This document shows, one piece after another, positions 1 through 12,400 of a stretch of DNA of 64,000 bases. The notes under the pieces were generated by a model. It saw only the letters and a list, made by a program, of their open reading frames with translations. It made no database searches and was not told the origin of the DNA. The DNA comes from Sophora flavescens. Lineage: Eukaryota > Streptophyta > Magnoliopsida > Fabales > Fabaceae. The DNA lies in contig CM061065.1 in the NCBI GenBank assembly GCA_030762895.1, positions 78,935,607 through 78,999,606 of the forward strand. Direction: 5' to 3'. A program made the translations under genes and the position numbers. How positions within the stretch are numbered: position 1 is the first letter of the stretch; every line of letters starts with the position of its first letter.

Positions 1-2335
1 CCCCTATAGGATCCGTGTTATGAAGTTAGTCCGAACAAAACTCAATAGTTTCTTCTGCAACATACCTTTGAACAATAGATGCTTCCGGACGATGAGGATT
101 CTTCACGTACCCTTTCAAGATCTTCATGTAGCACTCAACTGGGTACATCCATCTCAGAAAAACCGGCCCACATAATCTAATCTCCCTCACCGATTGAACA
201 ATCAAGTGAACCATTATGTCGAAAAAGGAAGGAGGAAAATACATCTCCAATTGGCACAAGATTGTAGCAGCCTCAACTTCCAAGTCATCCAACATACGGG
301 GGTCAACGACTTTGCTACATATGGAATTGAAGAATGAGCACAACCGAGTAATGGCATGTCTCACATTTTTTGGAGCAATACCACGAATAGCGACGGGCAG
401 AAGTTGTTGCATCAAGATGTGACAATCATGAGACTTTAAGACAACCAATTTAAGATCACTAGAGACAAGCCTCTTCATATTTGAAGAGTAACCATGTGGA
501 ACTTTGATGCCCTGAAGACACCCACAGAAACTTTGTCTCTCTTTTTTTGACAAAGTATGACAAGCTGGCGGCAAATAAGTCTGCTTACCATCCTCAACAA
601 CTGGAGCTAACTGCTCTCGTATACTCATAGCAACGAGGTCGAGACGAGCATTCACACCATCATTTGTCTTGCCCTGAATGTTGAGAAGCGTCCCGATCAC
701 ACCATCACACATATTTTTCTCCACATGCATCACATCAATGCAGTGTCTGACATCAAGCTTGTGCAAGTATGGAAGATCAAAGAATATCGACCTCTTCTTC
801 CATATGTTTTTCTCAGCAGCTTTACCTTTCTTTTTGGACTTGTCGAATATAACATCGATGCCCTTTACCCTCTGATAAACATGCTCTCCAATTAAAGCCG
901 CCAGCGCTTATTCTGTCTCTTGGCATCCATTAAAAGCTTTTTTCATCTTACGATATGGGTGATCACATCTAAGAAATCTCCGATGCCCAAGGTAAACCGT
1001 CTTCTTTCCATGATGCAACTGAGTGTAGCATGTGCCTTCTTCACATATAGGGCATGCTTTATGCCCCTTGACACTGTACCCAGACAAGTTACCGTATGCT
1101 GGAAAGTCGTTGATGGTGCAAAATAACATGGCACGAAGCTTGAAAGTCTCGTGAGAATACCCATCAACTACATCAACACCTTCCACCCACAGCGTTTTCA
1201 AGTCTTCAATCAAGGGACCTAGATAAACATCTAAGTCATTTCCCAGTTGCTTTGGGCCCGAAATCATCATAAACAATATCATGTATTTGCGCTTCATGCA
1301 CAACCAAGGGGGCATGTTGTAAATTACCAACAGAACAGGTCATGAACCATGAATACTACTCATGTTACCATAAGGATTCATTCCATCCGTAGCAAGTCCA
1401 ATCCTTAGGTTTCTTGGCTCATCGACGAAATACGAAAACATAGTATCGATATTCTTCCATTGAATAGAATCAGCAGGATAACAAACCTTTCCATCACGTT
1501 TCCTCTCATCATTATGCCATCTAAGATTCTTCGCATCTTTTGCATTGGAAAACAATCGCTTGAACCTTGGAATTATTGGAAGATACCACAACACCTTCGC
1601 AGGAAGACCTTTTTTTCTCACATCATCAAGTTCATCATCATCATCACCACCCTTCACTTTGTATCGTGATAACCCACATTTGGGGCAATCGTGATTGTCC
1701 TCATGAACACTGGTGTACAATATGCAATCATTGGGGCATGCATGTATCTTCTTATACTCCATACCCATAGGACACAATACCTTCTTGGCCTCATAGTTAC
1801 GGTCAGGCAATGTGTTGTCCTCCGGAAGCAAGTCTTTCAACACTTCAAGCAATTCCATGAAGCTTTTATCGGTCCAACCATTTCTCGCCTTCACACAAAC
1901 CAATTTTAGCACCGCTGACAACCGTGTATGAGTAGTACACCCTGGATATAAAGGCTTATCCGCATCACCGCACAACCTATCATACACATGAGCTCGATGA
2001 AAATATTCTTGTCCAATATCACGGATCATGTCCTCTTCTCGATCATCCTCCATATCTACGTCAATGTCCTCACTTTGGGAGACACTCGCCGTACTACTCA
2101 ACAACACATCACCATGCCATATCCATCTTGTATAACTCAAGCAAATCCCTTCACAAATCAAATGAGTACGTATATCCTTCACCGTACATTTCCTCGTATT
2201 CAAACACTTGACACAAGGACAACAGAACATTCCATTACTATTAGGAACATTCCTTTGAGCAAATTCTATAAATTCTCCCACCCCTTTCAAATACTCAGCA
2301 CTAGTACGCTTACAAACCATCCAACTACGATCCAT
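1..2335 (-). pseudogene. TNP2-like CACTA transposase, interrupted by three stops
   Basis: One minus-strand frame runs from the ATG at 2335 to the window edge and is broken only by stops at 1340-1342, 908-910 and 26-28. The N-terminus has the transposase-associated domain, with a Cys-rich CPC...C stretch at about residues 35-50. The Transposase_21 core follows (motifs KARNGW, CPMGMEYKKIHACPNDC, GMNPYGN, DVRHCIDVMHVEKN), then a DUF4218-type region (SHDCHILMQQLLPVAIR, LEMYFPPSFFDIMVHL). The stop at 1340 replaces a tryptophan present at the same place in element B, which fits a TGG to TGA change. An in-frame ATG at 2419 would add 28 residues, but 2335 matches the element B start (MDRxWM). In this family the protein binds the element ends and catalyses cut-and-paste transposition. 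This copy cannot encode a full protein without readthrough. Confidence 0.88.
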
Positions 2336-2422
2336 AACTAGATAGGTCCTGTATATATACAAAACATATATCCAATATAATGACAGAGATTGAAAACTAT
2401 AGTTTTTGAAGATTGCCAAGCA

Positions 2423-2560
2423 CTGGTCACGGCCTGGCAGTGATGTCCATCACTACTGTAACGTGCAATCGAACTGAACCATCACAGGCAGAACTGATCA
2501 CGGCCTATCCGTGATGAGCATCACGGCCGTGACAGATCAACCAGCAGAGCAACATGCACT
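2423..2560. repeat. Two units of the CACGGCC palindromic array (element A)
   Basis: Two units about 72 bp apart (TCACGGCC at 2426 and 2498) each hold inverted TCACGGCC / GGCCGTGA pairs. They sit about 100-200 bp upstream of the transposase ATG. The same units, also about 70-74 bp apart, are amplified to seven copies at the equivalent position of element B (41168-41665). The sequence is GC-rich in an AT-rich element. Confidence 0.75.
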
Positions 2561-3019
2561 CAAAACCAAAAATAGAGATGTACATTCCAAACAACTCAAA
2601 CTCACGGTTTCAAGTTTCAACTACTGAGACTACAGTTTCAACATACACTCAAAACCAAAAATAAAAAAATGTGCCCTAAAGACTCACCAGAAATAGGTGC
2701 TCGCGTGGTGGTGGGGAGGGGAGCTCGAGTGGTGGCCAACGTTCGATGTGGTTACCGCGAGCAGAGGGACAAGGAGAGTAAGTGCGCTGGAAGGGGAAAG
2801 AGAGATGTAAAGTTATTGCAAATAATGAATGGAAAGACAGAGTTAGGGTTAATAGTGTACCTCACGGTGGTGGCAAAGAAGCCCTCGCGGTGGTTGCGGT
2901 GGAGATGAGCTCGCGATTAGGGCAGAGTGAGAGTGAGGGTTGAGAGTGAGGGTTGAGCATGATGAAAAGAGAAAAGAGACGTACAGAGCGAAGTGCAGAA
3001 GGCGCGCGGGTGTAAACCA

Positions 3020-5490
3020 AAATAAAACAACATTTGATGTCAGTTGTTTGTAAAGACTGACGTTAAAGGTCGTATATTTAACGTCAGTTGTCTTAAGAAA
3101 CTGACGTTAAAAGTGTATACCTTTATCCAAAAACATTAATTCCTTTAACTATTTATTTAATTGAAGTAAAAATAAAACTTTTAACATCAGTTGTATAAAA
3201 AACTGACGTTAAAAATAAATATTTTTTTTATTTTAAAAACACTTTTAACGTTAGTTTTTGAAGACAACTGACGTTAAAAGTGTATATCTGCAAAAAAATT
3301 CATTCCTTTGACCACTGTGCTAACCCATGCACCTTGAAACTTAATCATCTTAATGAGCATTAAATTTATAGATAAGTTTTCAAGAAAATTAGAGAGAGAC
3401 TATTCTCTATATAAAGTGTCATTCTTCTGTATCAGTATGTAAATACACCCTCTTCTTTTCCTCTATATTTCGTGCGTTTTCTATTCCTTCACAATATGGT
3501 TCTATCACATTTGAGACTTTTGTTATTTCTTCCTATACCTATACTTAAAGGTCTCTATCTTAATGGTCAAAAAACTTCTGAGGTTGAGTAAATCACATAA
3601 TATGACTCCCTCACTTTATTCCATCTCCTCCCCAAGCGACTGTGGATAAAGCACAGATGGAGCATCAAGGACTTCAAATGAGCAGGGAGGGGATCGATGC
3701 ATCCATTGGAGTTTCTGAGGACAGAACTGAGAAGAAATTGATGTTGAAATAGAAACTTTTTAATATTTTAGTGCTATGTTGCAGAAATTTTTTATCTTTT
3801 AATTGTGTAATTGTAACTTATGAATCGCTTCAATGAGATACGATTTGATTATACATATAACACTTTTATGTTAAGTGTTTATTTATTTTAATTTTCACAA
3901 GAATATGTTTACTAATTCAAGCTAATTAATGTAGATTAAAAATAAACTTGTTTAATATTTACACAAGTTCTTTACACAACTGACGCAAATAGTGATTTAA
4001 TATTTACAAATTGCCACCACCTCATTTTTAACGTCAACATAATTTATGACTGCCAAGTTCCCGTATATTACATTATTTCCAATATTCATTCTGCACGTTT
4101 GTAATTTATAGGATTATTTACGTCAGTTATTTATTATATTGAAGTAAAAAACCACACTTTTAACGTCAGTTATATAAAAACTGACGTTAAAAATAAATAT
4201 GACTGCCAAATTGCCACCACCTCATTTTTAACGTCAACTTAATTTATGACTGCCAAATTCTCGTATATTACATTATTTCCAATATTCATTCTGCACGTTT
4301 ATAATTTATAAGATTATTTACGTCAGCTATTTATTATACTGAAGTAAAAACCACACTTTTAACGTTAGTTGTATAAAAAACTGACGTTAAAAATAAATAT
4401 TTTTTATTTTAAAAACACTTTTAACGTCAATTGTATTAAACAACTGACGTTAAAGGTGTATAAGTTTCTGCAAGAATTTATTCCTTTGACTACTGTGCTA
4501 CTTACCCATGCGCCTTGTAACTTAATCCTCTTAATGAGCATTAAGTTTATAGGTAAGATTTCAAGAAAATCAGAATAGCTTAGTAACTTCATCCCCTGCT
4601 CCTATAAATAGCTTCCTTCCATCCTTTTAATTTTTTGCTTCACAATATAGCTCTGCCATGGAGATTAACTTCATCACTCTTTCTTCCTATTCCTAGACTC
4701 AAATGTCTTTGTCTTAATGGTCAAACAACTTCTGAGGTTGTGTAAATCAGATAACATGGGTGATAAGGTTGTGTAAATCACATAGTGTGAGTTGCTCACC
4801 TTATCATCTTTCTGGAGAATCGGCAGCTACAGCACCAGAATGTCAGCTTTGGAAGCAAATGACTGTTCTAAGACCATTGCTGAAACAGATCGGGTGCACC
4901 CTTGCTCAGCCGCTCTGGAAAACTCGGTCGCTCGACTCTCCTCTCTTGCTCACCCGTGAAGGGAACGAAGCCTCAACAAATGTTTAGGATTTTAAACCCT
5001 TTCAATGTAACTTTTTATAGGATTTTAAAACCTATCAATGTAACTTTTTATAGGATTTTAAAGGATTTTAAACCCTTTCAATGAATGAGATCCGGTTTGG
5101 GTTATTGATTCAACTTATATTTCGCACATATATTTTAGTTTTCAAAACAGAAACACAAAACATCAAAGCAATTGTGAAACTGAAACTTTGAGGAAGGCAA
5201 TGCATAAGGGTACGTATACTAGATAAAAAAAATTATTAAAATAACCTTTAACGTCTATTGATGAAAGAACAGAAGTTAAAAGTGAAATGACGCACGTTAA
5301 AAGGTTCACTTTTAACATCAGTTGTTTATTGAACTGACGTTAAAAGTGCGTCACTTCACTTTTAACGTCAGTCCTTAAAACAACTGACTTTAAAATTGAA
5401 TTAATGAAGTCTGATATTTACAAAACTGCCACCGCCTCCTTTTTAACGTCTAGCTTTTGGTTAACTGACGTAAACCTTTATCGTCTAATG
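3020..5490. repeat. Subterminal hairpin repeats of element A (AACGTCAGTT family)
   Basis: AACGTCAGTT and its reverse complement AACTGACGTT recur many times, usually as close inverted pairs with a 5-15 base loop (for example near 3040, 3080, 3185, 3245, 4160, 4370, 4425, 5310, 5360). Most sit within TTTTAACGTCAGTT. Subterminal repeats are the expected binding sites of the CACTA accessory protein (TNPA in En/Spm); that role is inferred. The field extends unusually far into the element, over about 2.4 kb. Confidence 0.8.
3236..4765. repeat. Duplicated blocks inside the element A subterminal region
   Basis: About 350-370 bp at 3236-3600 recurs at 4416-4765 in the same order: hairpin, TTCCTTTGAC-ACTGTGCTA, CTTAATGAGCATTAA, CACAATAT, TCTTAATGGTCAAA and CTTCTGAGGTTG. 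A second, 200-bp tandem duplication starts at 4011 and 4211 (both begin TTGCCACCACCTCATTTTTA). The repeat field therefore grew by segmental duplication. A TATAAATAG motif lies at about 4603, but no gene is visible downstream of it. Confidence 0.7.
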
Positions 5491-5510
5491 TATATTTTCC
5501 ACTAGTGTAA

Positions 5511-6771
5511 CTTGCATCAGATTTTTTTTTTTGGGACCAAAAGTAGAGTAGTAACAAGGCTCTCAATGAAGAATATTATCCCAACTAGGTTGGCACCATA
5601 TCCAACATCGATCCCAGCCAAGAAACTAACTCAATATTATTAAAAAGTGAAAAATAAAAATATAGAATACAAAAAACATGGGTTTTAGTGACTTATCATA
5701 TACATGTGCAGGGCACTATGTTATACGTGGCAAATATATAAATAGGACTATTAAAGGCATTATTTATTTTTATAAATTACATATAAATGATATTCATATT
5801 TTAAATAAGACTATGAACCCATCTTATTTTTTTAATGCTCAAATTGTAAATAATTTTTAAAATTCATGAACTTTTTTTTTGAATCATCATTAAATAAATA
5901 CGAGAATGATTACTATATAAGCTTATCTTGGTCGGGAATATGAAACCTTCTACAACAAAAATTGGTTTGGAGGGAGAAAGCACTATTTTTTTTTCTTCTA
6001 GAAATTGGGGGAGAGAATCATGCACTTTAGTTAATATAACGAAGACCTTATGACAATAATAATGTTGTTTGATTGATTAGTCTTTCGTTTTCTCTTTATC
6101 AGTTCAATTATTATTGTACGAATATACATCAATAACTTTATTAGTTGCATTATTATGCTATATATTATAATGTTTTAGCCTTAGAATGTTCATTCATACA
6201 TCTTCCCCCTATAATCTGACTATAATGTGAAATTTATATTTTAAGCATCATTTATTTGAATCATTAACCACAAAAAAAAAATTATGTCTAATGGTTTAGG
6301 CACTTTTATATGCGAAATATATGTAAAACATTTTAACAATGTCTAAATGTTCATATTTTTTTTCAACATAAACAAATTTAGATAACTTACAAAACACAAA
6401 TTTATGATAAACAAATCAAAAAGATTTTCACAGAGAATAAAAAATAATATGGTAGATAAATATATTTTCTAAAAAAATCAACTTACACAAGAAAAAGATG
6501 ATATCAAATCTATTTTCAAGAGGGATGAAAAATAATAATATGATAGATAAAAATATTTTCTAAAAATGGTTAACTTGAACAAGGAAAAAATGAGAAATAA
6601 ATCAAATAAATTTTAAAGAGAGAAGAACATCTTTGCTAATTATACTAACAAATATACTTTTGTAATTGTAGAATTTGCATGCTTGGTTTGTTAAAGAGGA
6701 ACCGTTCTCTAGGCCAGTCAGTTGTACTATCAAGATGATTCAAAAAGAAGCTTTTCTTTCAACAATGGATG
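5511..6771. other. AT-rich intergenic sequence, nothing recognised
   Basis: The stretch is AT-rich with homopolymer runs and short chance frames. No conserved motif, TIR pair or splice-framed coding sequence was seen. Confidence 0.5.
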
Positions 6772-6779
6772 GGTGGAGA

Positions 6780-7173
6780 CAGGGGTGGCCCTAAGCACGG
6801 TCGAGGTGGGCGATCGATCAGGGCCCCAATTTTTTTGGGGCACCAGATAGTGTAAAATTTTACATAGTATATATAAAAATTTATAAATTTATATAATTTA
6901 TATATATTATCCTTGTTATTGTTGCGTCTACTGAGAGAAGTTTTTCTAAATTGAAATTGTTAAAATCTTATTTACAATCTATTATGTCACAATGTAGATT
7001 AAATAGTCTTACTTTGATTTCTATCGAAAATGATTTTGTAAAAAACCTTGATTATGATTGGATTATTAGCGATTTTGCAACAAAAAATACAAGGATGACA
7101 ATCTTCAAATGATTATGAGGGTACCATTTTCTTGAGTTCGCCTAGGGCACCCAAAATCTCAAGACCGGCCCTG
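6780..7173 (+). mobile_element. Internally deleted hAT transposon with 8-bp TSD
   Basis: The element is 394 bp long and flanked by perfect 8-bp direct repeats GGTGGAGA (6772-6779 and 7174-7181). Its ends form short imperfect TIRs: CAGGGGTGGCCCTAAG on the left, and CAGGGCCGGTCTTGAG on the right read from the other strand. The 8-bp duplication and CAGGG termini are characteristic of hAT elements. The interior keeps only the last part of the transposase, so this looks like a deletion derivative of an autonomous element rather than a classical MITE. Confidence 0.85.
6909..7112 (+). pseudogene. hAT transposase C-terminal dimerisation fragment
   Basis: A 67-codon open frame ends at the TGA at 7110. 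It contains the hallmark of the hAT C-terminal dimerisation region, STERSFSKLKLLKSYL, followed by a MSQ.RLN.L.L.SIE block and an aromatic-rich tail. It resembles transposase copies often annotated as zinc finger MYM-type 1-like. The BED zinc finger and the catalytic RNase-H-like domain are absent, and there is no start codon of its own. It is the coding remnant inside the 394-bp deletion derivative. Confidence 0.75.
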
Positions 7174-7181
7174 GGTGGAGA

Positions 7182-8455
7182 GAAGACAATTTGAAGGATA
7201 CATAACGGGGAGTTTGGTATAATTTTGACGGACAAACAAGCTGAGTAAGGGAAGCAAAATTGAATTGAAAGTGAATGTTGCAGATCAGAAAACAAAATAT
7301 GTGAAGCCTAAAAATGTTTAGAGCCGTTTTATGAGAGCCAAGACCAATGTTGTTTTAAATGATCTTTAACTTTTTGGGTCTCTAAACCTTTATCTAAATT
7401 ATCAACTCGACTATTTTGTGAATTATGTTTACCAATCAGTTTCTTCTACTATGTCTTTCTGTTTATTAAACTTTAAATGATTAGATATCATATTATTAAT
7501 AATTTATATATGTATCATTCATAATCATATTAGACAATTTTTTCCTGTGTCGGACATGGGTGCACATACTAGTATTCGATAAATTAATAATTTTTCTAAA
7601 ATAATATTATTTTTTGTCCCAACTAGGGCCAGTTTACAAAATTAGTAATTTCTATAAATTAAAAAGATAATAATTTTTAGAAAGACCCATAAATAAATCT
7701 ATAATTATGTCAATATTATAAATTAATAACTCTTTAAAATTACAAGAGCACACCTTCCAGAGGAAAACCCATTGTTGAGTATGATTTTAATATTTTTTTT
7801 ATATGTTGTTTATGGATTTAGATTTAGTGCAGTTGGTTTTTGCTGCAGTTGCTGCAGTTGGACAGATCTCCACCTTTTCAATAATCTAACGGTCCATATT
7901 ACCTCTCCCGAAAAGACAATGGTCTCAGATCTTCCATTTGCGTGTCATCACTCATCTCTCTCGCATAAGGCCTAAAACCAAGTACGCCACTGTTCTAACT
8001 TTCTCTCTCTATCTTTCTTCCGTGGGTCACTGTTTCCCTATCTTGGCTACGGAGGTGGTGCGACGGAGCACCGATATCACTCGGCAAGGATGTTACGGAC
8101 TCCGGCATCAACGGCGTGCCGGCATCTCGCGATTCTGGATGACATTGTTCCTTTGTTGAACATAATTTTGTTGCTTTGATTGTTAAAAGCTCAATGAATG
8201 CCAGTGTCAAATTTTACTGATTTGAATGCTACAGCAAAATCCCCAGATTTGGATGTGTACAGTGTCAAGTTTTGCAGATTTGTATATTGTCAAAAGCTAT
8301 CTTTAATTATTTATCCCAAAAAAAAAACTATATTTAATTTGTACGGTGTCAAATTTTGCAGAACCTGTAAACATATTCCTTCCTTTGGTCCTGAACTGGT
8401 TATGTACTCCTATGTGTTTTCCCTAATTTGTATGACTAATTGACTATCCGTTTTA
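7182..8455. other. Intergenic sequence, no gene recognised
   Basis: AT-rich sequence. A more GC-balanced patch at 7900-8160 has no convincing frame. The phrase GTGTCAA.TTTTGCAG recurs imperfectly three times between 8200 and 8365, suggesting small local duplications. Confidence 0.4.
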
Positions 8456-9219
8456 GCGGTGAAGAGACCCAAACAATGTATGAGAGGGCAAAAATAAGGG
8501 AGGATTTTGAATGTATAAGGCAAAGTAACAGGTGGATTCTATAATGAAGTAGAGTGTTTATGGATATACAAGTATATTCCAAAAAAAATTCATCAGAGAT
8601 AATTTTCAACTATTGAATATAATAATTAAAGAATAGATGATCCAGATTTGTTAATCTAAAAAAAAATTGAAATGAAAAATAGAATGAAAAAAGACCCCAT
8701 TACCCTTCATCCTTTCACCTTCCCAACCCCATCCCACATTCTTACCGATGTTCACAGTTTCACCTGACATAGTTCAGGCTAAATCAAAATTCCATAGAAA
8801 AAACCCATGAAATTTGATGCCAACTAACTAAAAGAAATCAAGAACAATAAAAAAAACTGAAGAAAGATTTATTAAGACTCAAAACCAAAAAAAGTAATAA
8901 CGAGGGGCTCGCATGAAATCGATCATGGGAGGAGCTCGCGACAGCGACGATGACGACAGGTGCAACAGCTGAGGGATCTGTGACGTGCAGGCCCGATGAC
9001 GACAGATCAGGTACTGCCTCGAGACGGTGGCACTACCAGAGGGGAATCCATATCTGATATGTGTGACTAACGGCACTGGTGCATGACTGACGACGAGACA
9101 GGTGTGATGTTCTGGATAAGACGATGGTGTCGCGGTAGTCTGAGATGCACGAGGTGACATCATGCAGTGGCGGCACAGTGGCTGTCGGACGGTGGTCGTG
9201 GGTGGTCAGGGGTTGCTAC

Positions 9220-9415
9220 TGATAAGGATAATCCTACTTCACTCATTCTATCATGTATTTTATCTTGTTTTCTGTTGCTTATCTAGGTTAACAGGTTTAT
9301 CCCTTGTTATCTTCTGTTATGATCTACTTCTTATCTTGTATCTTGCCACAACTATTTAATAAGACTTCTGGCCAATCATTTGACAAGTTAAATTGGCCTT
9401 CCTTAAACTTCTATA
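9220..9415 (+). repeat. copia-1 5' LTR
   Basis: 196 bp, starting TGATAAGG and ending TCTATA, followed directly by the primer-binding site. It differs from the 3' LTR at one base by eye. Confidence 0.95.
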
Positions 9416-9424
9416 TGGTATCAG
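9416..9424 (+). other. copia-1 primer-binding site (tRNA-iMet type)
   Basis: TGGTATCAG directly follows the 5' LTR. This is the start of the sequence complementary to the 3' end of initiator methionine tRNA, used by most plant copia elements to prime minus-strand DNA synthesis. Complementarity ends after nine bases. Confidence 0.85.
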
Positions 9425-9468
9425 TATAGCTGCTGCTTCATTGCTTCTGTCTTTCGTCCCTCGTTCCA

Positions 9469-12400
9469 ATGGCCTACACCCCACCACACAGCCGTTCCTC
9501 TCCTTCCTCTCCCACTAATTCTCCTTATCCATATCCAGCCACTCTCAACATCAGCAACTTTGTATCCTTGGACCTTACATCCTCTAACTATCGTCTATGG
9601 AGGGCCCAAATGAAGAATCTGATTGAGAGCCAAGATCTTGGAGGATTCATTAGTGGTGAGACCTCTGCACCTGTTCCCCGAATCAGTGCTCCCACTGCCG
9701 CCAATGGCATGCGTCTGGATCAGCCCAACCCGGATTTTGAGCATCGCGCGCAGAATCGATCGACTTGTCCGTGCATGGTTAACAAGTCGTCTTACAGAGG
9801 AAACACTTAGCCTTGTCATTGACTTGGAAACTTCAAGGGACGTATGGTTGACACTCCAAGACAGTTTTGCTCACACTTCAGTTGAACGTGAGTTTCTTCT
9901 CAAACAAAGAACTTGTTACTTTATGCAAGGAATCATCCCATTCCATTCATGATTACCTTCGTCTGTTTAAAAGTATCTGTGATGATCTTGCCCTAATTGG
10001 CAAACCTCTCTCTGATCATGATAAGGTGTTTCACTTGTTACGTGGTCTTGGCCCTGATTACAACTCTTTCACTACCACTATGATGCGCCCTCCTCTTCCA
10101 TCCTATCAGTCTCTACTTCCTCAACTTATCAATTATGATACCCGCACTAATGACATTCACAAATCTACTGCCACACCGGTTTTTTATGCCAAACGTGATT
10201 CTCGTTCACAAGCCAAACGCCAAGTTTCCTCCACATCACGTCCCAACCGCCAACAATTCAGTTCAAAAGGTCGTGGCTTTGCTCCTCATTCGGCATCCTC
10301 TCCATCTCAGTCTCGTTCATCCAACAAGTCCTCGGCTGTTTGCCGATTTGCAAAGGACAAAATCATGAAGCTCTTGCTTGTCCGACACGGTATAATCATG
10401 CCTACCAGCCTGATTCTATTTCTCCCGCTCTTGCTTTGCCCTAACTCTGCATGAAGTCTGGCGATGCAATCGAATGGATTCCAGATTCTGTGCTTGGTGC
10501 ACATATGACTAATGATGCAGGTATTCTGTCTAATATTCGCCCCTATTCGGAAATAAGTTTGTGGCGGTAGGTAATGGGAACACTCTTGATATAACACACA
10601 CTTGGTGATGCTCTTGTTCCACTTTCTCTTGGTTCTACTCTGTGTCTTAAAGATGTCCTTGTTGTTCCTAATATTCGGAAGAATCTCTTATCTCATTAGT
10701 CAATTGACCACCGATTATCCATGTCTGTGTGAATTTTCTTCTGGTGGTTTTATTATTAAGGACAAGAGATCGGGGATGATTTTGACCAAGGGGAAGAGGA
10801 CGGGGGATGTGTACTCTCTCACACCACCAATTAGTGCCCACTATTCTACCAGGTTTCAAAGTGCTGATGAACAAATTTGGCATGCTCGCCTTGGACATCC
10901 CAACATGCGTCTAGTTAGACTTCTGCACAATAAAGGGACTATTAAAGTTTCCAATAAGCAGTCTTTATCTTTTATTTGTGAAAGTTGTTCTTTAGCTAAG
11001 GCTTCTCAGTTGCCATTTCTATCTGTTAATAAAAGGAGCATTTCCCCATTTGAACTTGTACATTTTGACTTATGGGGTCCAGCTCCTATTGTTTCTAGAC
11101 ACGGTTTCCGATTTTATGCATGCATAGTTGATGATTTCACTCGCTTCACTTGGCTTATTCCACTTAAATTCAAATCTGATTTTTTTGATCAGTTTCTACT
11201 ATTTGAAAAATTTGTGGCTCGTCAGTTTGAGACTTCAATTAAATGTGTCCAATGTGACGGGGAGGTGAATTTATCAATAACAAATTCCTGGCTCATCTTG
11301 CTTCTAATGGGATTCGCACTCAAATCTCTTGCCCCAACACCCCACAACAAAATGGGGTTGCTGAAAGAAAACATCGTCATATTAGGGAACTTGGCCTTAC
11401 AATGATTTTTGCTAGTAAAGTTCCTCTAATGTATTGGCCAGAGGCTTTCTCTACTGCAGTTTATTTGATTAACAGATTACCTTCCTCGGTTCGTCATTTT
11501 CAAACTCCGTATTCTATTTTGCACGGTTCTCATCCGGATTATTCGTGTTTACGGGTTTTTGGCACGAGATGTTTCCCTCTCATTAAGGCACAACAAACAA
11601 AATTTGACACCAAATCTTTGCCTTGTGTTTTTCTGGGATATTGTGAACGGTATAAAGGATACAAGTGTCTTTACCCAGCTACAGGTAGAATATTTATCTC
11701 TCGCAGTGTTATCTTTGATGAGCATATGTTTCCTTATAAAGACCTTCAATCTCTCCATGCACCTTCCCAACATGATTTACCTCCAATTACTACTTATATT
11801 GACCAACCCCACATACTACATTCTCCTTCTCTTCGTCACCCTCCAAGGAATGCCCCTGACCCACAAGCTCCAAATATTTCACATTTACCTCCCCAACAAC
11901 CGTCCCCATCACCTTTGTCCCTATCTCACCAAACAACCCTACCTACCTCTCAAAGTCAGTGTTCCCATTCTACCTCCAACCCATTACTCGACACCGCTCC
12001 ACCTCAGGCCCCTATTTCCAGCACCTTCTCTAACCAACCTTCTTCCGCTGCGTCCCTTCCCTCGCCACCCTCTGCTGGTCATCCTCCTCTCAATACTCAT
12101 CCTATGATCACACGTGCCAAAGATGGAATACACTGCCCTGTCCAACGTCTTTCTCTTACTTGTGCCCTTATTCCCAAAGAACCTAAAACCATCAGAACTG
12201 CATTACGCCATCCTGGTTGGAAGCATGCTATGGAGGAAGAACTTCAAGCTCTTATTGATCAGCAAACTTTTGAACTGGTTCCTCGTCAATCTCATATGAG
12301 AGTGCTTGGCACTAAATGGGTATGGAAGACGAAACTCAAGTCTGATGGATCTCTGGATCGGCTTAAGGCTCGGTATGTTGCCAAAGGTTTCAATCAAATT

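Larger units (their letters stand above)
1..5507 (-). mobile_element. CACTA (En/Spm-type) transposon, element A, truncated by window start
   Basis: The element carries a TNP2-like transposase on the minus strand (1-2335), a GC-rich palindromic array just upstream of the transposase start (2424-2560), and about 2.4 kb of subterminal hairpin repeats (3020-5490). The right end is CACTAGTG at 5500-5507, which reads as a CACTA terminus on the minus strand. The last base before non-repetitive sequence is 5507 and TAA follows. The left end lies before base 1, so the 3-bp target duplication cannot be tested. The layout matches element B at 37601-42688, which has the same gene order, the same upstream array and hairpins at both ends. 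Placing the boundary at 5507 is an inference from the CACTA motif and the end of the repeat field. Confidence 0.85.

Noticed and set aside
5500..5507. Treating CACTAGTG at 5500 as the left end of another CACTA element to its right
   Set aside because: CACTAGTG is its own complement, so orientation is ambiguous, but hairpin repeats lie only to its left and nothing CACTA-like follows.
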